Below, one piece after another: positions 24,997 through 34,582 of a stretch of 64,000 nucleotides of DNA. The notes under the pieces were generated by a model. The model did no database searches. It was not told the DNA's origin and worked only from the letters and a program-made list of their open reading frames with translations. The DNA comes from Granulicella sp. (GTDB lineage Bacteria; Acidobacteriota; Terriglobia; Terriglobales; Acidobacteriaceae). Where the stretch lies: NCBI GenBank assembly GCA_003133205.1, contig PKWK01000179.1:621-64620 (forward strand), read 5' to 3'. Position 1 is the stretch's first letter. Every line of letters starts with the position of its first letter. Made by a program: the position numbers and the translations under genes.

Positions 24997-25872
24997 ATGC
25001 AGCACGAAGAGGGAGTATTCGCCTCTTTGTGGAGCAATCTGCGGGACGTATTTTTTCCGGTGAAGCTGCCGCCACTGGTTCTGGAGTCGAAGCCGATCCC
25101 GGTGATCGACCGGATGGCGACCAAGCAGGACCCGAGGGCAACGGTGTCCGCGTTTGTCATCTATGCGATTCTGATCCTGCTGTTCGCATTGGCAGCGAAC
25201 AAGCTGCATCAGATCGCGGTGAAGAAGGCGATGCTGGTGACGGAGTTGACGCCTCCTCCGATGGACCCTGCGTTGAATAAGATGGGCGGGGGCGGCGGAC
25301 AGAAGGGGCCTGCTCCGGTGTCCAAGGGCCGCCTGCCGAAGTTCGCGGAGACACAGATTACGCCGCCGGCGGCTCCTCCGCTGGAAGAGCCGAAGATCCG
25401 CATGCCGGACCCGACCATCGAGGTGCAGACCAACCTGAAGATGAACAACAATAATATGCCGAACTTCGGCGATCCGAACTCTACGCTGGGTGGCAATTCG
25501 ATGGGGCGAGGCAGCGGCACGGGGATCGGCAACGGCAACGGATCGGGGCTTGGGCCGGGGTCGGGAGGCAATTACGGCGGCGGAGTGAAGCAGGTTGGTG
25601 GCGGAGTGATCGGGCCGGTAAAGACTTACGGTCTCGATCCGGAGTTCAGCGAAGAGGCGCGCAAGACGAAGTCCATGGGCACGGTGACCGTCAGCCTCAT
25701 CGTGGACCAGAAGGGGATGCCGCAGAGTGTGCATATCCTCCGGGGAGTGGGCATGGGGCTGGACGAGAAGGCGGTGGAGGCGGTGAAGACGTACCGGTTC
25801 AAGCCGGCGACGGAGAATGGTAAGCCGGTCGCCGTGTACCTGAACGTCGAGGTGAACTTCGAGATCTTCTGA
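24997..25872 (+). CDS. TonB-family energy transducer
   Basis: A 291-residue protein from ATG 24997; a long open stretch upstream is antisense to ileS and was discarded. One membrane anchor lies at about 52-70 (AFVIYAILILLFALAANKL). A Pro-rich and then Gly/Asn-rich periplasmic spacer (PPPMDP..., GNGNGSGLGPGSGG) follows. The TonB C-terminal domain (about 210-291) has DPEFSEEARKTKSMGTVTVSL and VEAVKTYRFKPATENGKPV. It should couple proton motive force to outer-membrane transporters. No ExbB or ExbD is adjacent. Confidence 0.85.
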   Translation: MQHEEGVFASLWSNLRDVFFPVKLPPLVLESKPIPVIDRMATKQDPRATVSAFVIYAILILLFALAANKLHQIAVKKAMLVTELTPPPMDPALNKMGGGGGQKGPAPVSKGRLPKFAETQITPPAAPPLEEPKIRMPDPTIEVQTNLKMNNNNMPNFGDPNSTLGGNSMGRGSGTGIGNGNGSGLGPGSGGNYGGGVKQVGGGVIGPVKTYGLDPEFSEEARKTKSMGTVTVSLIVDQKGMPQSVHILRGVGMGLDEKAVEAVKTYRFKPATENGKPVAVYLNVEVNFEIF

Positions 25873-26035
25873 GGACGAAGTGGGTTTGAGGCCCACGTTC
25901 GGATCTCCGGGCATGGGCCTTGTTGCGACGGTGGTGACGACGAAGCTGTGGTCTCCGGGGGCAAGCGGAAACAGCGATACGGGGTCCGCAAGCGAGAACA
26001 ATCAACGGCAAGAGCCAATGCGGGGATTCTTCCTG

Positions 26036-26059
26036 CCCCAGCCAGCAAGCTGGCCGGGG
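26036..26059. terminator. Hairpin downstream of the tonB-like gene
   Basis: The 11-bp arms at 26036-26046 and 26049-26059 have one mismatch and a very short loop. They lie between the convergent tonB-like and chemotaxis genes. No T-run follows, so it may be a dispersed repeat and not a true terminator. Confidence 0.35.
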
Positions 26060-26131
26060 ACCCCGTTCGCTGCGCACAGAATGATAGCCTCATTTGTGCT
26101 TCGCTCAGAATGACGGCCCTGAAATATGGGC

Positions 26132-27859
26132 TTAGGGGAGCTGCGCCGGTTCAGCGATGGTGTGGTGCGGGAGTGCGCGGCGCGCGGGAGAGGCGCGTCT
26201 TGCCTCGAAGGTTGGTTGAGGGGCATGGATGCGGAAGCGGTCGACCTGACGTTCGAGGGCGGCTGCGGTGGCGCGCAGGCTCTCGATGCCGGCGGTGGTG
26301 GTGGCCATCTCGGTGAGGTTCTCGGAGCTGAGGTTGTGGATGGAGTGGAGCGAGGAGCTGGACTGGTCTGCCGAGGCGGCCTGCTGGGAGGCTGCGATGG
26401 CAATCTGGGTGATCATGCGGTCGACGCGTTCGGCCATCTCAATAATGCGTTCGAGAGCTTCACCGGCCTGATTGGTGGTGACGACGCCCTGCTCGACGGT
26501 GAGCGTGCCGGAGGTCATGCTGGCGATGGCGGTACGGGTGCGGTTCTGAATGCCCTGGATCATGGCGGAGATTTCACCGGTGGCCTGGGCGGTGGATTCG
26601 GCGAGGTGGCGGACCTCGCCTGCGACGACGGCGAATCCGCGGCCCTGTTCGCCGGCGCGGGCGGCTTCGATGGCGGCGTTGAGGGCGAGCAGGTTGGTCT
26701 TGCGCGCGATCTCGTCGATGACGGTGACGATCTGGGAGATGCGGCGGGAGTCTTCACCGAGCAGGCCGATGGCGGAGGAGGTGTCGTTGACGGCGGTGGC
26801 GATGGAGTGCATGGAGGCGAGCATCTGCTTGACGATGGCGTCGCCCTCGTGGGCGGTCTGGGCGGCGGAGCGGGCGGTCTCGGCGGCGGACTGAGTATGA
26901 CGGGAGACCTCGGCGATGGAGGCGGACATCTCCTGCATGGCAGTGGCGGCCTGCTGGGTCTGCTGGGCCTGCTGGTCGACGCGACGGTGGATCTGGTCGG
27001 TGGCGGAGCTCATGGAGCCTGCGCTTGCAGTGAGCGAACCGGCGTTGTGGACGACGGCACCAATGATGCTGCCCAGGCTGTTCTGCATCTGTTGCATGGC
27101 GCGGGCGAGCGAGCCGATCTGGTCGGAGGAATGGATGTCGAGTTCGGCCCCGGTGAGGTCGCCGGAGGCAATGGCGTTGGCGCGGGCGGCGACGAGGCGG
27201 ATGCCGCGTGTGATGCGGCGGGCGAGGAGAAACGAGAGGAGGCCACCAATCAGCGCGCCCAGAATGGTGGCCGTCCAGAGCGTGCCGATGACGTATGCGT
27301 TGGCATTCTGCATCTCCTTGAACTCGCTGATTCCGACGGCCTCCTGCGCACCGGCAATCTGATTTCCGAGCCGGAAGATCGATGCGGCAAGAGGAAGCAC
27401 GTTGCTCTCCAGTTGCTCCCGCGCCTTTTGCGTTCCTGCCGCCGTTCCCTGATCGATCGACGTCTGGACTTGTTGCTCCTGAACCTGCATCTCCTCGATC
27501 TGCGATAGCATCTCGTTGAACTTGCTCTCGTCGGCGCCCAGATCCGGCCGGTTACTGTCGTTCCGCAGCATTGCAAGATCGGCGCCGATGAGCTTTTCCG
27601 GCTGGGAGTTGTCCGGGTCGAGGGTCTGAGCAGCGGTCGATTTGCCTCCGTAGAGGATGGAACTCTCTAGATCCACGAGGCTGTCTCTGATGTGGTTGCT
27701 GATGTTATGGAACTTCATGATGAAGGGCATGTGCTGATCGCCGATGTGGTTGGACATGCGCATGGCCCGCGAGCCGAGAACCTGCGCCATGAAGGCGCTG
27801 ACAAACATGGCGAAGATGATGCCGCCGGTGCTGATGCCGAGCTTGGATTCGAGTTTCAT
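26132..27859 (-). CDS. Methyl-accepting chemotaxis protein
   Basis: A 575-residue protein. The N-terminal membrane segment is [24 protein letters not shown] periplasmic four-helix bundle (about 30-200) follows, then a second membrane segment [26 protein letters not shown]. Next is a HAMP domain, then a cytoplasmic coiled coil with the conserved hairpin tip [25 protein letters not shown]. Heptads rich in Gln/Glu/Ala offer methylation sites. It would relay periplasmic or membrane signals to CheA/CheW. No che genes are adjacent. The C-terminus lacks a CheR-docking pentapeptide. Confidence 0.92.
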   Translation of the reverse strand: MKLESKLGISTGGIIFAMFVSAFMAQVLGSRAMRMSNHIGDQHMPFIMKFHNISNHIRDSLVDLESSILYGGKSTAAQTLDPDNSQPEKLIGADLAMLRNDSNRPDLGADESKFNEMLSQIEEMQVQEQQVQTSIDQGTAAGTQKAREQLESNVLPLAASIFRLGNQIAGAQEAVGISEFKEMQNANAYVIGTLWTATILGALIGGLLSFLLARRITRGIRLVAARANAIASGDLTGAELDIHSSDQIGSLARAMQQMQNSLGSIIGAVVHNAGSLTASAGSMSSATDQIHRRVDQQAQQTQQAATAMQEMSASIAEVSRHTQSAAETARSAAQTAHEGDAIVKQMLASMHSIATAVNDTSSAIGLLGEDSRRISQIVTVIDEIARKTNLLALNAAIEAARAGEQGRGFAVVAGEVRHLAESTAQATGEISAMIQGIQNRTRTAIASMTSGTLTVEQGVVTTNQAGEALERIIEMAERVDRMITQIAIAASQQAASADQSSSSLHSIHNLSSENLTEMATTTAGIESLRATAAALERQVDRFRIHAPQPTFEARRASPARRALPHHTIAEPAQLP

Positions 27860-27929
27860 GCGGTCCTCTGATTCAGAGTGGCCCTTACAGGGGCTTCAGA
27901 GGGTGTATCGGCACGGCGGGAGCAGTGCG

Positions 27930-28631
27930 TTAGCCAAACACGGGCAGGAGAACGGCGGGAGTGGGGATTTCGTCGAAGGTAAGATTATCGGCGGGGCGGC
28001 CAGTGCGCTGCTTCCAGTCGAGGAAGAGGGTGCCGTAGCTGTCGGTGAGGCAGGAGGCGGGATCGACGTTGAGCTGGGCCAGGGTGTGATCGATCCATGC
28101 GGGGGGGCCCTCCAGCTCGGCGTAGTCGCCAATGGGCGTCTCGTCGAGGACGAGGTGACGACCGATGGGGAGTTCGTTGGGAAGAGATGGGTCGGTGAAG
28201 AGCGGGCCGTCGATAGTGGGCGTGGTGTGGGACCACTCGGTGCGGAACTTTTCGTAGCGGAAGACGGGTTCGTATCCGAGCTGATGGAAGATGGCGGCGA
28301 GCGCGGGGCCGTCGGTGAGGAGGGTCTCGGTCTCGATGCGGACTTTATAGCTGGCCGCAGAGCCGTAGTTGGCCGCAGTGCCTAAGCTGGCCGGGCCGCC
28401 GTCCGCGGAGGAGTCTGCCGGACGCTTGTGGGTGACGATCCAGAGGTCGCCGTAGTGGCGAATGCGAAGGATCTGCTTGACGGCCCGGAGGCTGCGGGAG
28501 GGGGTGTCGTAGAGGGTGTTCTGCTCGAAGGTGCGAGGCGTGTCGAGCCGGAAACCGAGGCCGGGAAGACGCGATTGCAGGCCGGCGAGATTGTGGATGG
28601 GGAACTTGAGCTCGATCTCGGCGGTCTGCAT
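27930..28631 (-). CDS. CYTH-domain protein
   Basis: A 233-residue protein from ATG 28631 (MQTAEIELKFPI). The start carries the EIELKF signature (ExExK) of the CYTH triphosphate-tunnel fold, shared by class IV adenylate cyclases and thiamine triphosphatases. Further basic and acidic strands are LRIRHYGDLWIVTHKRP, YKVRIETET, FRYEKFRTEW and LVLDETPIGDYAELEGP. It should bind and act on a triphosphate with divalent metal; the substrate cannot be told. It starts 48 bases from the divergent tsaC/sua5 start, so the two may share a promoter region. Confidence 0.8.
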   Translation of the reverse strand: MQTAEIELKFPIHNLAGLQSRLPGLGFRLDTPRTFEQNTLYDTPSRSLRAVKQILRIRHYGDLWIVTHKRPADSSADGGPASLGTAANYGSAASYKVRIETETLLTDGPALAAIFHQLGYEPVFRYEKFRTEWSHTTPTIDGPLFTDPSLPNELPIGRHLVLDETPIGDYAELEGPPAWIDHTLAQLNVDPASCLTDSYGTLFLDWKQRTGRPADNLTFDEIPTPAVLLPVFG

Positions 28632-28678
28632 GATGTGTTGAGTATACGGCGCGGGCGGTAGGATGAGGGAGTGAGGCA

Positions 28679-29818
28679 ATGCTTTCGATGAGCGAAGTGC
28701 AGGGGCCGGAACGCAGAGGCGTGGGCCGGCCGGAGCAGGGGTTGGGCCTGAAGACCGAGCGGCTGCGGGCCGAGGATGCAGATGGCGTGGCGCGGGCGGC
28801 GGAGCTGCTGCGGGCGGGCGGGACGGTCGCGTTCCCCACCGAGACGGTGTATGGGCTGGGGGCAAATGCGCTGGATGCGGCGGCGGTTGAGAAGATATTT
28901 TTGGCGAAGCAGCGGCCAGCTTGGGACCCGATGATCGTGCATGTGGAGGGGCGCACGATGCTGCAGCGGGTGGCGGCGGTTCCGGCGGGAGACGAGGGGC
29001 GGGTGGTGGCGAAGCTGATCGAGGCGTTCTGGCCGGGGCCTCTGACGCTGTTGCTTCCGAGGACGGCTGCGGTTCCAGACGCGGTTACGGCTGGACGGGC
29101 GCTGGTGGGAGTGCGAATGCCGGCGCACGCGGTGGCTTTGCAGCTGATCCGGCGGGCTGGTGTGCCGATTGCCGCGCCCAGCGCGAACAGGTTTGGCGGA
29201 ACGAGTCCAACGACAGCGGCGCATGTTCTGGCAGATTTGGACGGGCGGATCGACGCGGTGCTGGACGGCGGAGCGACGAGTGTTGGGGTGGAATCGACCG
29301 TGCTGGATGTGGGCGCGCGTGCGATCTATCGGCCCGGTGCGGTAACAGCGGCAATGATTGCGGAGGCGATTGGCGAGGAGGTGCGGGCGGTTGCGGGGGC
29401 GGGTGTGGTGGAAGAAGAAGCAGATTCCTCCGCTGCGCTACGGAATGACAAACAAGGTGGGCTGAGCGATGACAGGGGGGCGGGGTTGGCTTCGCCGGGG
29501 ATGGGGATGCGGCACTACGCGCCACGCGCGCGGCTGGTGCTGGTCGCAGGACAGGAAGAGATGCTGCGGGAGGTTGCGAATCGCGCGGCTGACGAGGTTG
29601 GAGTGATGCTGCCGGATGGGTGGAACGCGGGCGGGGCGGGGGCAGTCTTTCGCTGGGGAGCTTGGGATGATGCAGAGACTCTGGCGCGGCGGCTCTTCGC
29701 GGGGATGCGAACGCTGGATGCGCGCGGCGTGAAGGCGATTGTTTGTCCAATGCCGGAGATGAGTGGGATGGGAGAGGCTCTGCGCGATAGGCTTGGGAAG
29801 GCGGCGCGGGCGAAGTAG
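28679..29818 (+). CDS. L-threonylcarbamoyladenylate synthase (TsaC/Sua5 type)
   Basis: A 379-residue protein, a Sua5 form with extra C-terminal domain. The YrdC-like domain (about 25-235) shows GGTVAFPTETVYGLGANA, KQRPAWDPMIVH, GPLTLLLPR and VESTVLDV. The C-terminal Sua5 domain (about 275-379) starts GMGMRHYAPRARLVLV. It makes threonylcarbamoyl-AMP for the t6A37 modification of ANN-reading tRNAs. The linker between domains (about 245-275) includes AALRNDKQGG, encoded by a copy of a dispersed repeat at about 29420-29455. The ATG at 28679 has GGGAGTGAGG upstream; ATG 28688 is an alternative. Confidence 0.9.
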   Translation: MLSMSEVQGPERRGVGRPEQGLGLKTERLRAEDADGVARAAELLRAGGTVAFPTETVYGLGANALDAAAVEKIFLAKQRPAWDPMIVHVEGRTMLQRVAAVPAGDEGRVVAKLIEAFWPGPLTLLLPRTAAVPDAVTAGRALVGVRMPAHAVALQLIRRAGVPIAAPSANRFGGTSPTTAAHVLADLDGRIDAVLDGGATSVGVESTVLDVGARAIYRPGAVTAAMIAEAIGEEVRAVAGAGVVEEEADSSAALRNDKQGGLSDDRGAGLASPGMGMRHYAPRARLVLVAGQEEMLREVANRAADEVGVMLPDGWNAGGAGAVFRWGAWDDAETLARRLFAGMRTLDARGVKAIVCPMPEMSGMGEALRDRLGKAARAK

Positions 29819-29882
29819 AAGAACAGAAGCAAAAGCAGGGTGGATTCAAGAGCCAAGTGCAACGACAACGGCCAATACGGAG

Positions 29883-29901
29883 ATTCTGGCTTCGCCAGAA
29901 T
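29883..29901. repeat. Dispersed hairpin repeat (ATTCTGGC...GCCAGAAT)
   Basis: The perfect 8-bp arms at 29883-29890 and 29894-29901 enclose a TTC loop and are followed by GAC. The unit resembles sequences near 26085-26115, 29424-29455 and 36100-36160, all rich in AGAATGAC or its complement. It lies between the convergent tsaC/sua5 and holB genes, where it could also end transcription. Confidence 0.55.
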
Positions 29902-29919
29902 GACGACTCGGTTTGTTTG

Positions 29920-31077
29920 TCAGGCGTGGAGGTCGCTGGTGGTGAGCTGGGCGGCGAAGGCGTCGAGCGAGAGCGAGCGGAGGAGGTTGCGGCGGAGGCC
30001 GGAGTGGACCTGGTCGAGGGCGTGGCTGGCAGATTCGATCCAGTCGAAGGGAAGGGCGGCGGCGAGGCGTTCGAGCTCGGCGCGGAGGTCGGTGTTGCGC
30101 AGGAGGTCGGGCGTGCCGCTGTCGAGCAGGAGGAGGTCTTCGAGGAGCAACGCTATGGCGCGGAGGAGAGAGAGGGTTTTGGTCTGGCCGTCGGCCCCGG
30201 CGCGGTAGGTTTCGGTCATCTTGAAGAGGGCGGTGTGGTCGGGGTCGGCGGCTGCGTTCGCGGCGTTGCGCAGGAAGATGAGGGCATCGGCGCGGGCTGC
30301 GGTATAGGCTTCGAGATCGAAGCCGAGGGCACGACCGGCTGCTCCCTGCGCGAGGCGGGCGATGAGGGTGCGCTGCTTGGCGGGGACGTCGGAGCGGCGC
30401 GCGGCGATGAGTGCCTCGATCTCTTCGGCCGGAAGCGCGCCGAGACGGACGTTGGCGCAGCGGGAGCGGATGGTGGGAAGCAGCTCGCCGGGGTTCTCCG
30501 CGAGGATGAAGATGTTGACGGAGTCAGGCGGCTCTTCGAGGACCTTGAGAAGGGAGTTGGCAGCCTCCTTCATCATGCTGGCGGCGGTGAGGATGAAGAT
30601 CTTGCGTGGCGCTTCGCTGGGCAGGTAGTGCGCGCGCTGGATGAGGGTGCGCACCTGGCCGAGCTTGATGAGCAGCTGCGGCGGGTCGGGCGGCAGGATG
30701 AGAACGTCCGGGTGAGGCTGGATGAGGACGCGGGTCTCTTTCTTGTCGGTCTCGCGCAGGTCTTCGCGTGCGAGCACGGCGGCGGCGACCTGGTCTTCCA
30801 GGTTGGCTGCACTGGCAATTCGGGTGCAGTTGTGGCAGATGCCGCAGAAGCCGGCGAGAGGCTGGACGGTCGATGCAGGCTCTCGGGGCTGGTGCTCGCA
30901 CTCGACGGCCATGGCAAGCATGAGGGCGAGGGTGTACTTCCCTGCACCGGATGGGCCGGAGAGGATGAGCGAGTGGGGCAGCCGGCCGGCGGCGATGGCG
31001 GCGCGGAGCGATTCCACGGCGGGAGCGTTGCCGAGGAACTCGCGGAAGCTGGCTGGAAGCGTGGGTGCGGGGTTCAT
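29920..31077 (-). CDS. holB: DNA polymerase III delta' subunit
   Basis: A 385-residue clamp-loader ATPase. Walker A is GPSGAGKYT (about 41-49). A zinc-binding set CGICHNC (about 78-84) lies in the AAA module. The sensor/SRC region reads MKEAANSLLKVLEEPP...TIRSRCANVRL, and a C-terminal helical domain follows. It belongs to the clamp loader that puts the beta sliding clamp on DNA. The complete P-loop is intermediate between delta' and tau/gamma, but the size and the PHSLIL...NSLLKVLEEPP layout favour holB. The ATG is at 31077. Confidence 0.85.
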   Translation of the reverse strand: MNPAPTLPASFREFLGNAPAVESLRAAIAAGRLPHSLILSGPSGAGKYTLALMLAMAVECEHQPREPASTVQPLAGFCGICHNCTRIASAANLEDQVAAAVLAREDLRETDKKETRVLIQPHPDVLILPPDPPQLLIKLGQVRTLIQRAHYLPSEAPRKIFILTAASMMKEAANSLLKVLEEPPDSVNIFILAENPGELLPTIRSRCANVRLGALPAEEIEALIAARRSDVPAKQRTLIARLAQGAAGRALGFDLEAYTAARADALIFLRNAANAAADPDHTALFKMTETYRAGADGQTKTLSLLRAIALLLEDLLLLDSGTPDLLRNTDLRAELERLAAALPFDWIESASHALDQVHSGLRRNLLRSLSLDAFAAQLTTSDLHA

Positions 31078-31265
31078 GGTTCGATTGTTCTCACTTCGAG
31101 CATAAATGGCTCAGGGGGCTAGAGACATACTATGTGTGGGCTACGGAGAATCTTCGGTGGATTTACTCCCCAATTACTGGAAGTGTTTATGATTATTGGG
31201 AGGAAACGCTAAGCGCGAGGGCAGCATCTCATGGAATCTGCGGTTTCCCGTTTGGCTACCTATGT

Positions 31266-31287
31266 GCTTAACCCTGTTTGGTTAAGC
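31266..31287. repeat. Small hairpin in the holB-histidine kinase gap
   Basis: The perfect 8-bp stem GCTTAACC/GGTTAAGC has a 6-nt loop and lies about 90 bases before the kinase start. It could be a binding site or a weak structural element. The remainder of 31078-31376 holds no gene. Confidence 0.35.
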
Positions 31288-31376
31288 GATTGAGTGTGGG
31301 AGAGGTCTGTGTTGTTGAACTATTGCAGGGAACGCTCGTTGTTTTTTTGCATTGCCCGTAGTTTGCTGTGACTAGG

Positions 31377-34300
31377 ATGAGAGACGCCTTCCAGACACGA
31401 ATTCTCGCCGTCGCCCTCGCGGTTGCGACGCTGGGGGTGTGCGTACTGGCGGGGTTCAATCTGTCGCAGGAGCTGGGCGTCGAGTTCCCGACCGATGGCG
31501 TGACGTGGGTGGAAGCGCAGGGCGGGTTGCGGGCGGAGCGGGTTCCGGTGGATTCGCCGGGCAGCCGCGCGGGCATTCACACCGGCGACATTCTGGAGGC
31601 GATCAACGGCGAACCAACGCCGCGCGTGGCCTCGCAGGTGCGTGCGATGTACAGCAATGGGATATGGGAGCACGCCGCCAGCTATTCGATCTATCGTGCT
31701 CTGCCGGAGACGCGTGGGCCGGGGGCGAAGGAGCAGGAGAGCGCGGCCCGGTTCCCGGTGCAGGTGTATCTAGAGCCGGCGGACCGGAGCACGGCGCAAG
31801 GCTCGCGGCTGATCGCGCTGGTGTATCTCTTTATCGGTTTGTATGTGCTGTTGCGACGCTGGACGGCGCCGAAGTCGACCCACTTCTATGTCTTCTGCCT
31901 GGTGTCGTTTGTGCTGTATGCGTTCCGATCGACGGGCGAGCCGGGATTGTTCGACCAGGTGATCTACTGGGGCAACCTGATCGCGAATATGGTGCAGCCG
32001 GCGCTGTTTCTGCACCTCGCGGTGAGCTTCTCGGATTCGGCCGGGGCCGATGAGGATGTGTCGGCGAAGGTGCGCAACGGGTTTGGGCGGCGACTGCTGC
32101 CCGCGCTGCTATATGTTCCGGGAGCGTATCTGGCGGGCCTGCAGGTGTGGGCGATCGTGCGCTGGTCTGCGACCGGAGTGCTGAGCCACCGGCTGGACCA
32201 GATCGGCGTGGGCTACATGGCACTGTACTACGTGGTGGCGGCGGTGGTCTTCTACCGTCGCTATCTGCACGCGGGGTCTCCTCTGGAGCGGCAGCAATTG
32301 AAGTGGCTGACGCGGGGAACGATGCTGGCAGTGGGGCCGTTTACGCTGTACGCGATCCTCTTCCTCTGCGGCGTGACCGTTCCGGCGCTGCTGGCCAAGG
32401 TTGTGCTGCTGTTCCTGGCGCTGCTTCCACTGACCTTCAGTTGGGCGATCGTTCGCTACCGGCTGATGGATGTGGACCTGATCTTCAAGCGCGGCGTGAC
32501 CTATACGCTGGCGACGGCTGCTCTGGTGGGGTTTTATTTTCTGGCGGTGGGCATTACGTCGGAGATGGTGCATGCGCGGTTCCCGTCGTTCGGCTACATG
32601 GGACCGATTGTGGCCATCCTTGTGGTGGGCCTATCGTTCGATCCATTGAAGCGGATGATCCAGGCGTGGGTGGACCGCGTCTTCGACCAGAAGAGCTTCG
32701 ACTATCGCGAGACGCTGATCGACTTTGGCCGCAGTTTGAACTCGCAGACCGACCTCGGCGCCCTGGTGGAGTCAATTGTGCAGCGGTTGCCGGAGACGCT
32801 GCTGGTGACGCGCGTGGCGGTGTTTCTGGCGGCGGAGAACGGCGAGGCGGACTCCGGCGGGGCCGGAGCTGACAGCGCAGGGAACGGCAGGGCGAGTGCA
32901 GATGCCCACTTTGAGCTGGCTGCCTCGCACGGGCTTGCCAATCTGGATGCGGTCGAACTGCGCGGGCTGGACCTTCGTTTTCTGGACTTCGACCGCAGGG
33001 GCTCGGACGACCACATCTTCCTGGAAAACCCGCAACAGGTGCTGCGCCTTCCCGAGCAACAGCAGAGGAGCTCGGGGCTGCTGGACCTGAACTACTACCT
33101 GCCCTGCCGTGTGGCGAACCGCGAGGGCGGCGGCACGCGCACGGTAGCGGTCCTGGGGCTGGGGCGCACCGACGCGGGAGATTTTCTGTCCAGCGAGGAC
33201 ATGGAGGTGCTGGGGTCGCTGGCCGGATACATTGGGATTGCGATCCAGAATGCGCAGCTTTACCGGCGGCTGGAGCAGAAGATCGGGGAGTTCGAGCGGC
33301 TGAAGGAGTTCCACGAAAATATTGTGGAGTCGATCCACATCGGCGTCTTCGCGGTGGACCTGGATGACCAGATCGAGAGCTGGAACGCGCAGATGGAGGC
33401 GATGTACGCGCGCTCGCGGGGTGAGGCTCTGGGCCAGAGGCTGGCGGCGATCTTCCCCGCAGAGTTCATGACGCACTTCGACAGCGTGCGCGGCGAACAA
33501 GGGACGCATACGTTCTACAAGATCCGGCTGCTGCTGCCGACGGGCGAGACGCGGGTGGCGAACATCGCGATTGCTCCGCTGCTGACGCGGGACTTCGCCG
33601 TGGTGGGACGCATCGTTCTGGTGGACGACATTACCGACCGCGTAGAGCTGGAGGCGCAGTTGACGCAGGCCGAGAAGCTGTCGTCGATCGGGCTGCTGGC
33701 GGCGGGCGTTGCGCATGAGGTGAATACGCCGCTGGCGGTCATCAGCAGCTACACCCAGATGCTGGCCAAGCAGATGCTTCCGATGATGGAGCAGGACAAG
33801 CGGCTTGCGCCGGTGCTGGAGAAGATCACGCAGCAGACCTTCCGCGCATCGGAGATTGTGAACGGGCTGCTGAACTTTTCGCGCACGGGAAGCAGCGAGT
33901 TCGGCTTGGTCGATCTGAACCGGTTGCTGCATGACACATTGACGCTGGTCGATCACCAGTTCAAGACGGCGCAGATTCGCGTGGAGACCCAACTCGATCC
34001 TGAGCTGCCACGCATCCAGGGCAACGAGGGCAAGCTGCAACAGGTGGTGCTGAACCTGCTGCTGAACGCGCGCGACGCCATGCACGGCTCGGCTGACGGG
34101 CGCATTCGGATTGCGACCCAGCAGACGGCGGGACGCGTCACGGTGGTGGTCGAGGACTTTGGCGCAGGGATCGAGCCGGAACATCTGCATCGCATCTTCG
34201 ACCCGTTCTTTACCACCAAGGCCAAGCCGCGAACGGGGCAGCACAAGGGCACCGGGCTGGGCCTGGCGGTGAGCTACGGCATCATGCAGGAGCACGGCGG

Positions 34301-34502
34301 CAAGATGCAGGTGGAGAGCGTGGTGGGCGTGGGAACGACCTTCCGGCTGGAGTTTCCAGTGACAGCGGTGACTGGAGCGAGCAGGAGTGTTGCGGGCCCG
34401 TCCGCGGAGGTCCCGGCGACGGCTGGGGAGAGTACTGCGACTACACCGGAGGAGAGCACAAATGCGGACACCGGCGAGCCACGGAGCGTGGTCCATGTGT
34501 AG
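31377..34502 (+). CDS. Membrane histidine kinase with PDZ, 7TM-like, GAF and PAS modules
   Basis: A 1041-residue protein from ATG 31377 (a GTG nine bases earlier is possible). An N-terminal membrane anchor is followed by a periplasmic PDZ-like domain (about 45-115: VDSPGSRAGIHTGDILEAING). About seven or eight membrane helices span about 140-400. A GAF-like domain lies near 440-620 and a PAS near 630-740. The kinase core shows phospho-His780 in AAGVAHEVNTPLAVI, N-box LNLLLNARDAM, G1 VEDFGAGIEP, an F-box and G2 KGTGLGLAVSYGI. It is followed after 80 bases by an NtrC-type regulator, its likely partner. The PDZ may sense unfolded peptides or periplasmic proteins; that is inferred. Confidence 0.88.
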   Translation: MRDAFQTRILAVALAVATLGVCVLAGFNLSQELGVEFPTDGVTWVEAQGGLRAERVPVDSPGSRAGIHTGDILEAINGEPTPRVASQVRAMYSNGIWEHAASYSIYRALPETRGPGAKEQESAARFPVQVYLEPADRSTAQGSRLIALVYLFIGLYVLLRRWTAPKSTHFYVFCLVSFVLYAFRSTGEPGLFDQVIYWGNLIANMVQPALFLHLAVSFSDSAGADEDVSAKVRNGFGRRLLPALLYVPGAYLAGLQVWAIVRWSATGVLSHRLDQIGVGYMALYYVVAAVVFYRRYLHAGSPLERQQLKWLTRGTMLAVGPFTLYAILFLCGVTVPALLAKVVLLFLALLPLTFSWAIVRYRLMDVDLIFKRGVTYTLATAALVGFYFLAVGITSEMVHARFPSFGYMGPIVAILVVGLSFDPLKRMIQAWVDRVFDQKSFDYRETLIDFGRSLNSQTDLGALVESIVQRLPETLLVTRVAVFLAAENGEADSGGAGADSAGNGRASADAHFELAASHGLANLDAVELRGLDLRFLDFDRRGSDDHIFLENPQQVLRLPEQQQRSSGLLDLNYYLPCRVANREGGGTRTVAVLGLGRTDAGDFLSSEDMEVLGSLAGYIGIAIQNAQLYRRLEQKIGEFERLKEFHENIVESIHIGVFAVDLDDQIESWNAQMEAMYARSRGEALGQRLAAIFPAEFMTHFDSVRGEQGTHTFYKIRLLLPTGETRVANIAIAPLLTRDFAVVGRIVLVDDITDRVELEAQLTQAEKLSSIGLLAAGVAHEVNTPLAVISSYTQMLAKQMLPMMEQDKRLAPVLEKITQQTFRASEIVNGLLNFSRTGSSEFGLVDLNRLLHDTLTLVDHQFKTAQIRVETQLDPELPRIQGNEGKLQQVVLNLLLNARDAMHGSADGRIRIATQQTAGRVTVVVEDFGAGIEPEHLHRIFDPFFTTKAKPRTGQHKGTGLGLAVSYGIMQEHGGKMQVESVVGVGTTFRLEFPVTAVTGASRSVAGPSAEVPATAGESTATTPEESTNADTGEPRSVVHV

Positions 34503-34582
34503 AGCGAAGTTTCGATCGATGTGTGGAATTGAGGCTGGAGCCGGGATTCAAATCGGCTGTCCAAGCAGAGGGTTGTGTACCG

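Noticed and set aside
26126..27508. 460-residue plus-strand frame
   Set aside because: Antisense to the chemotaxis receptor, Gly-rich and without any domain.
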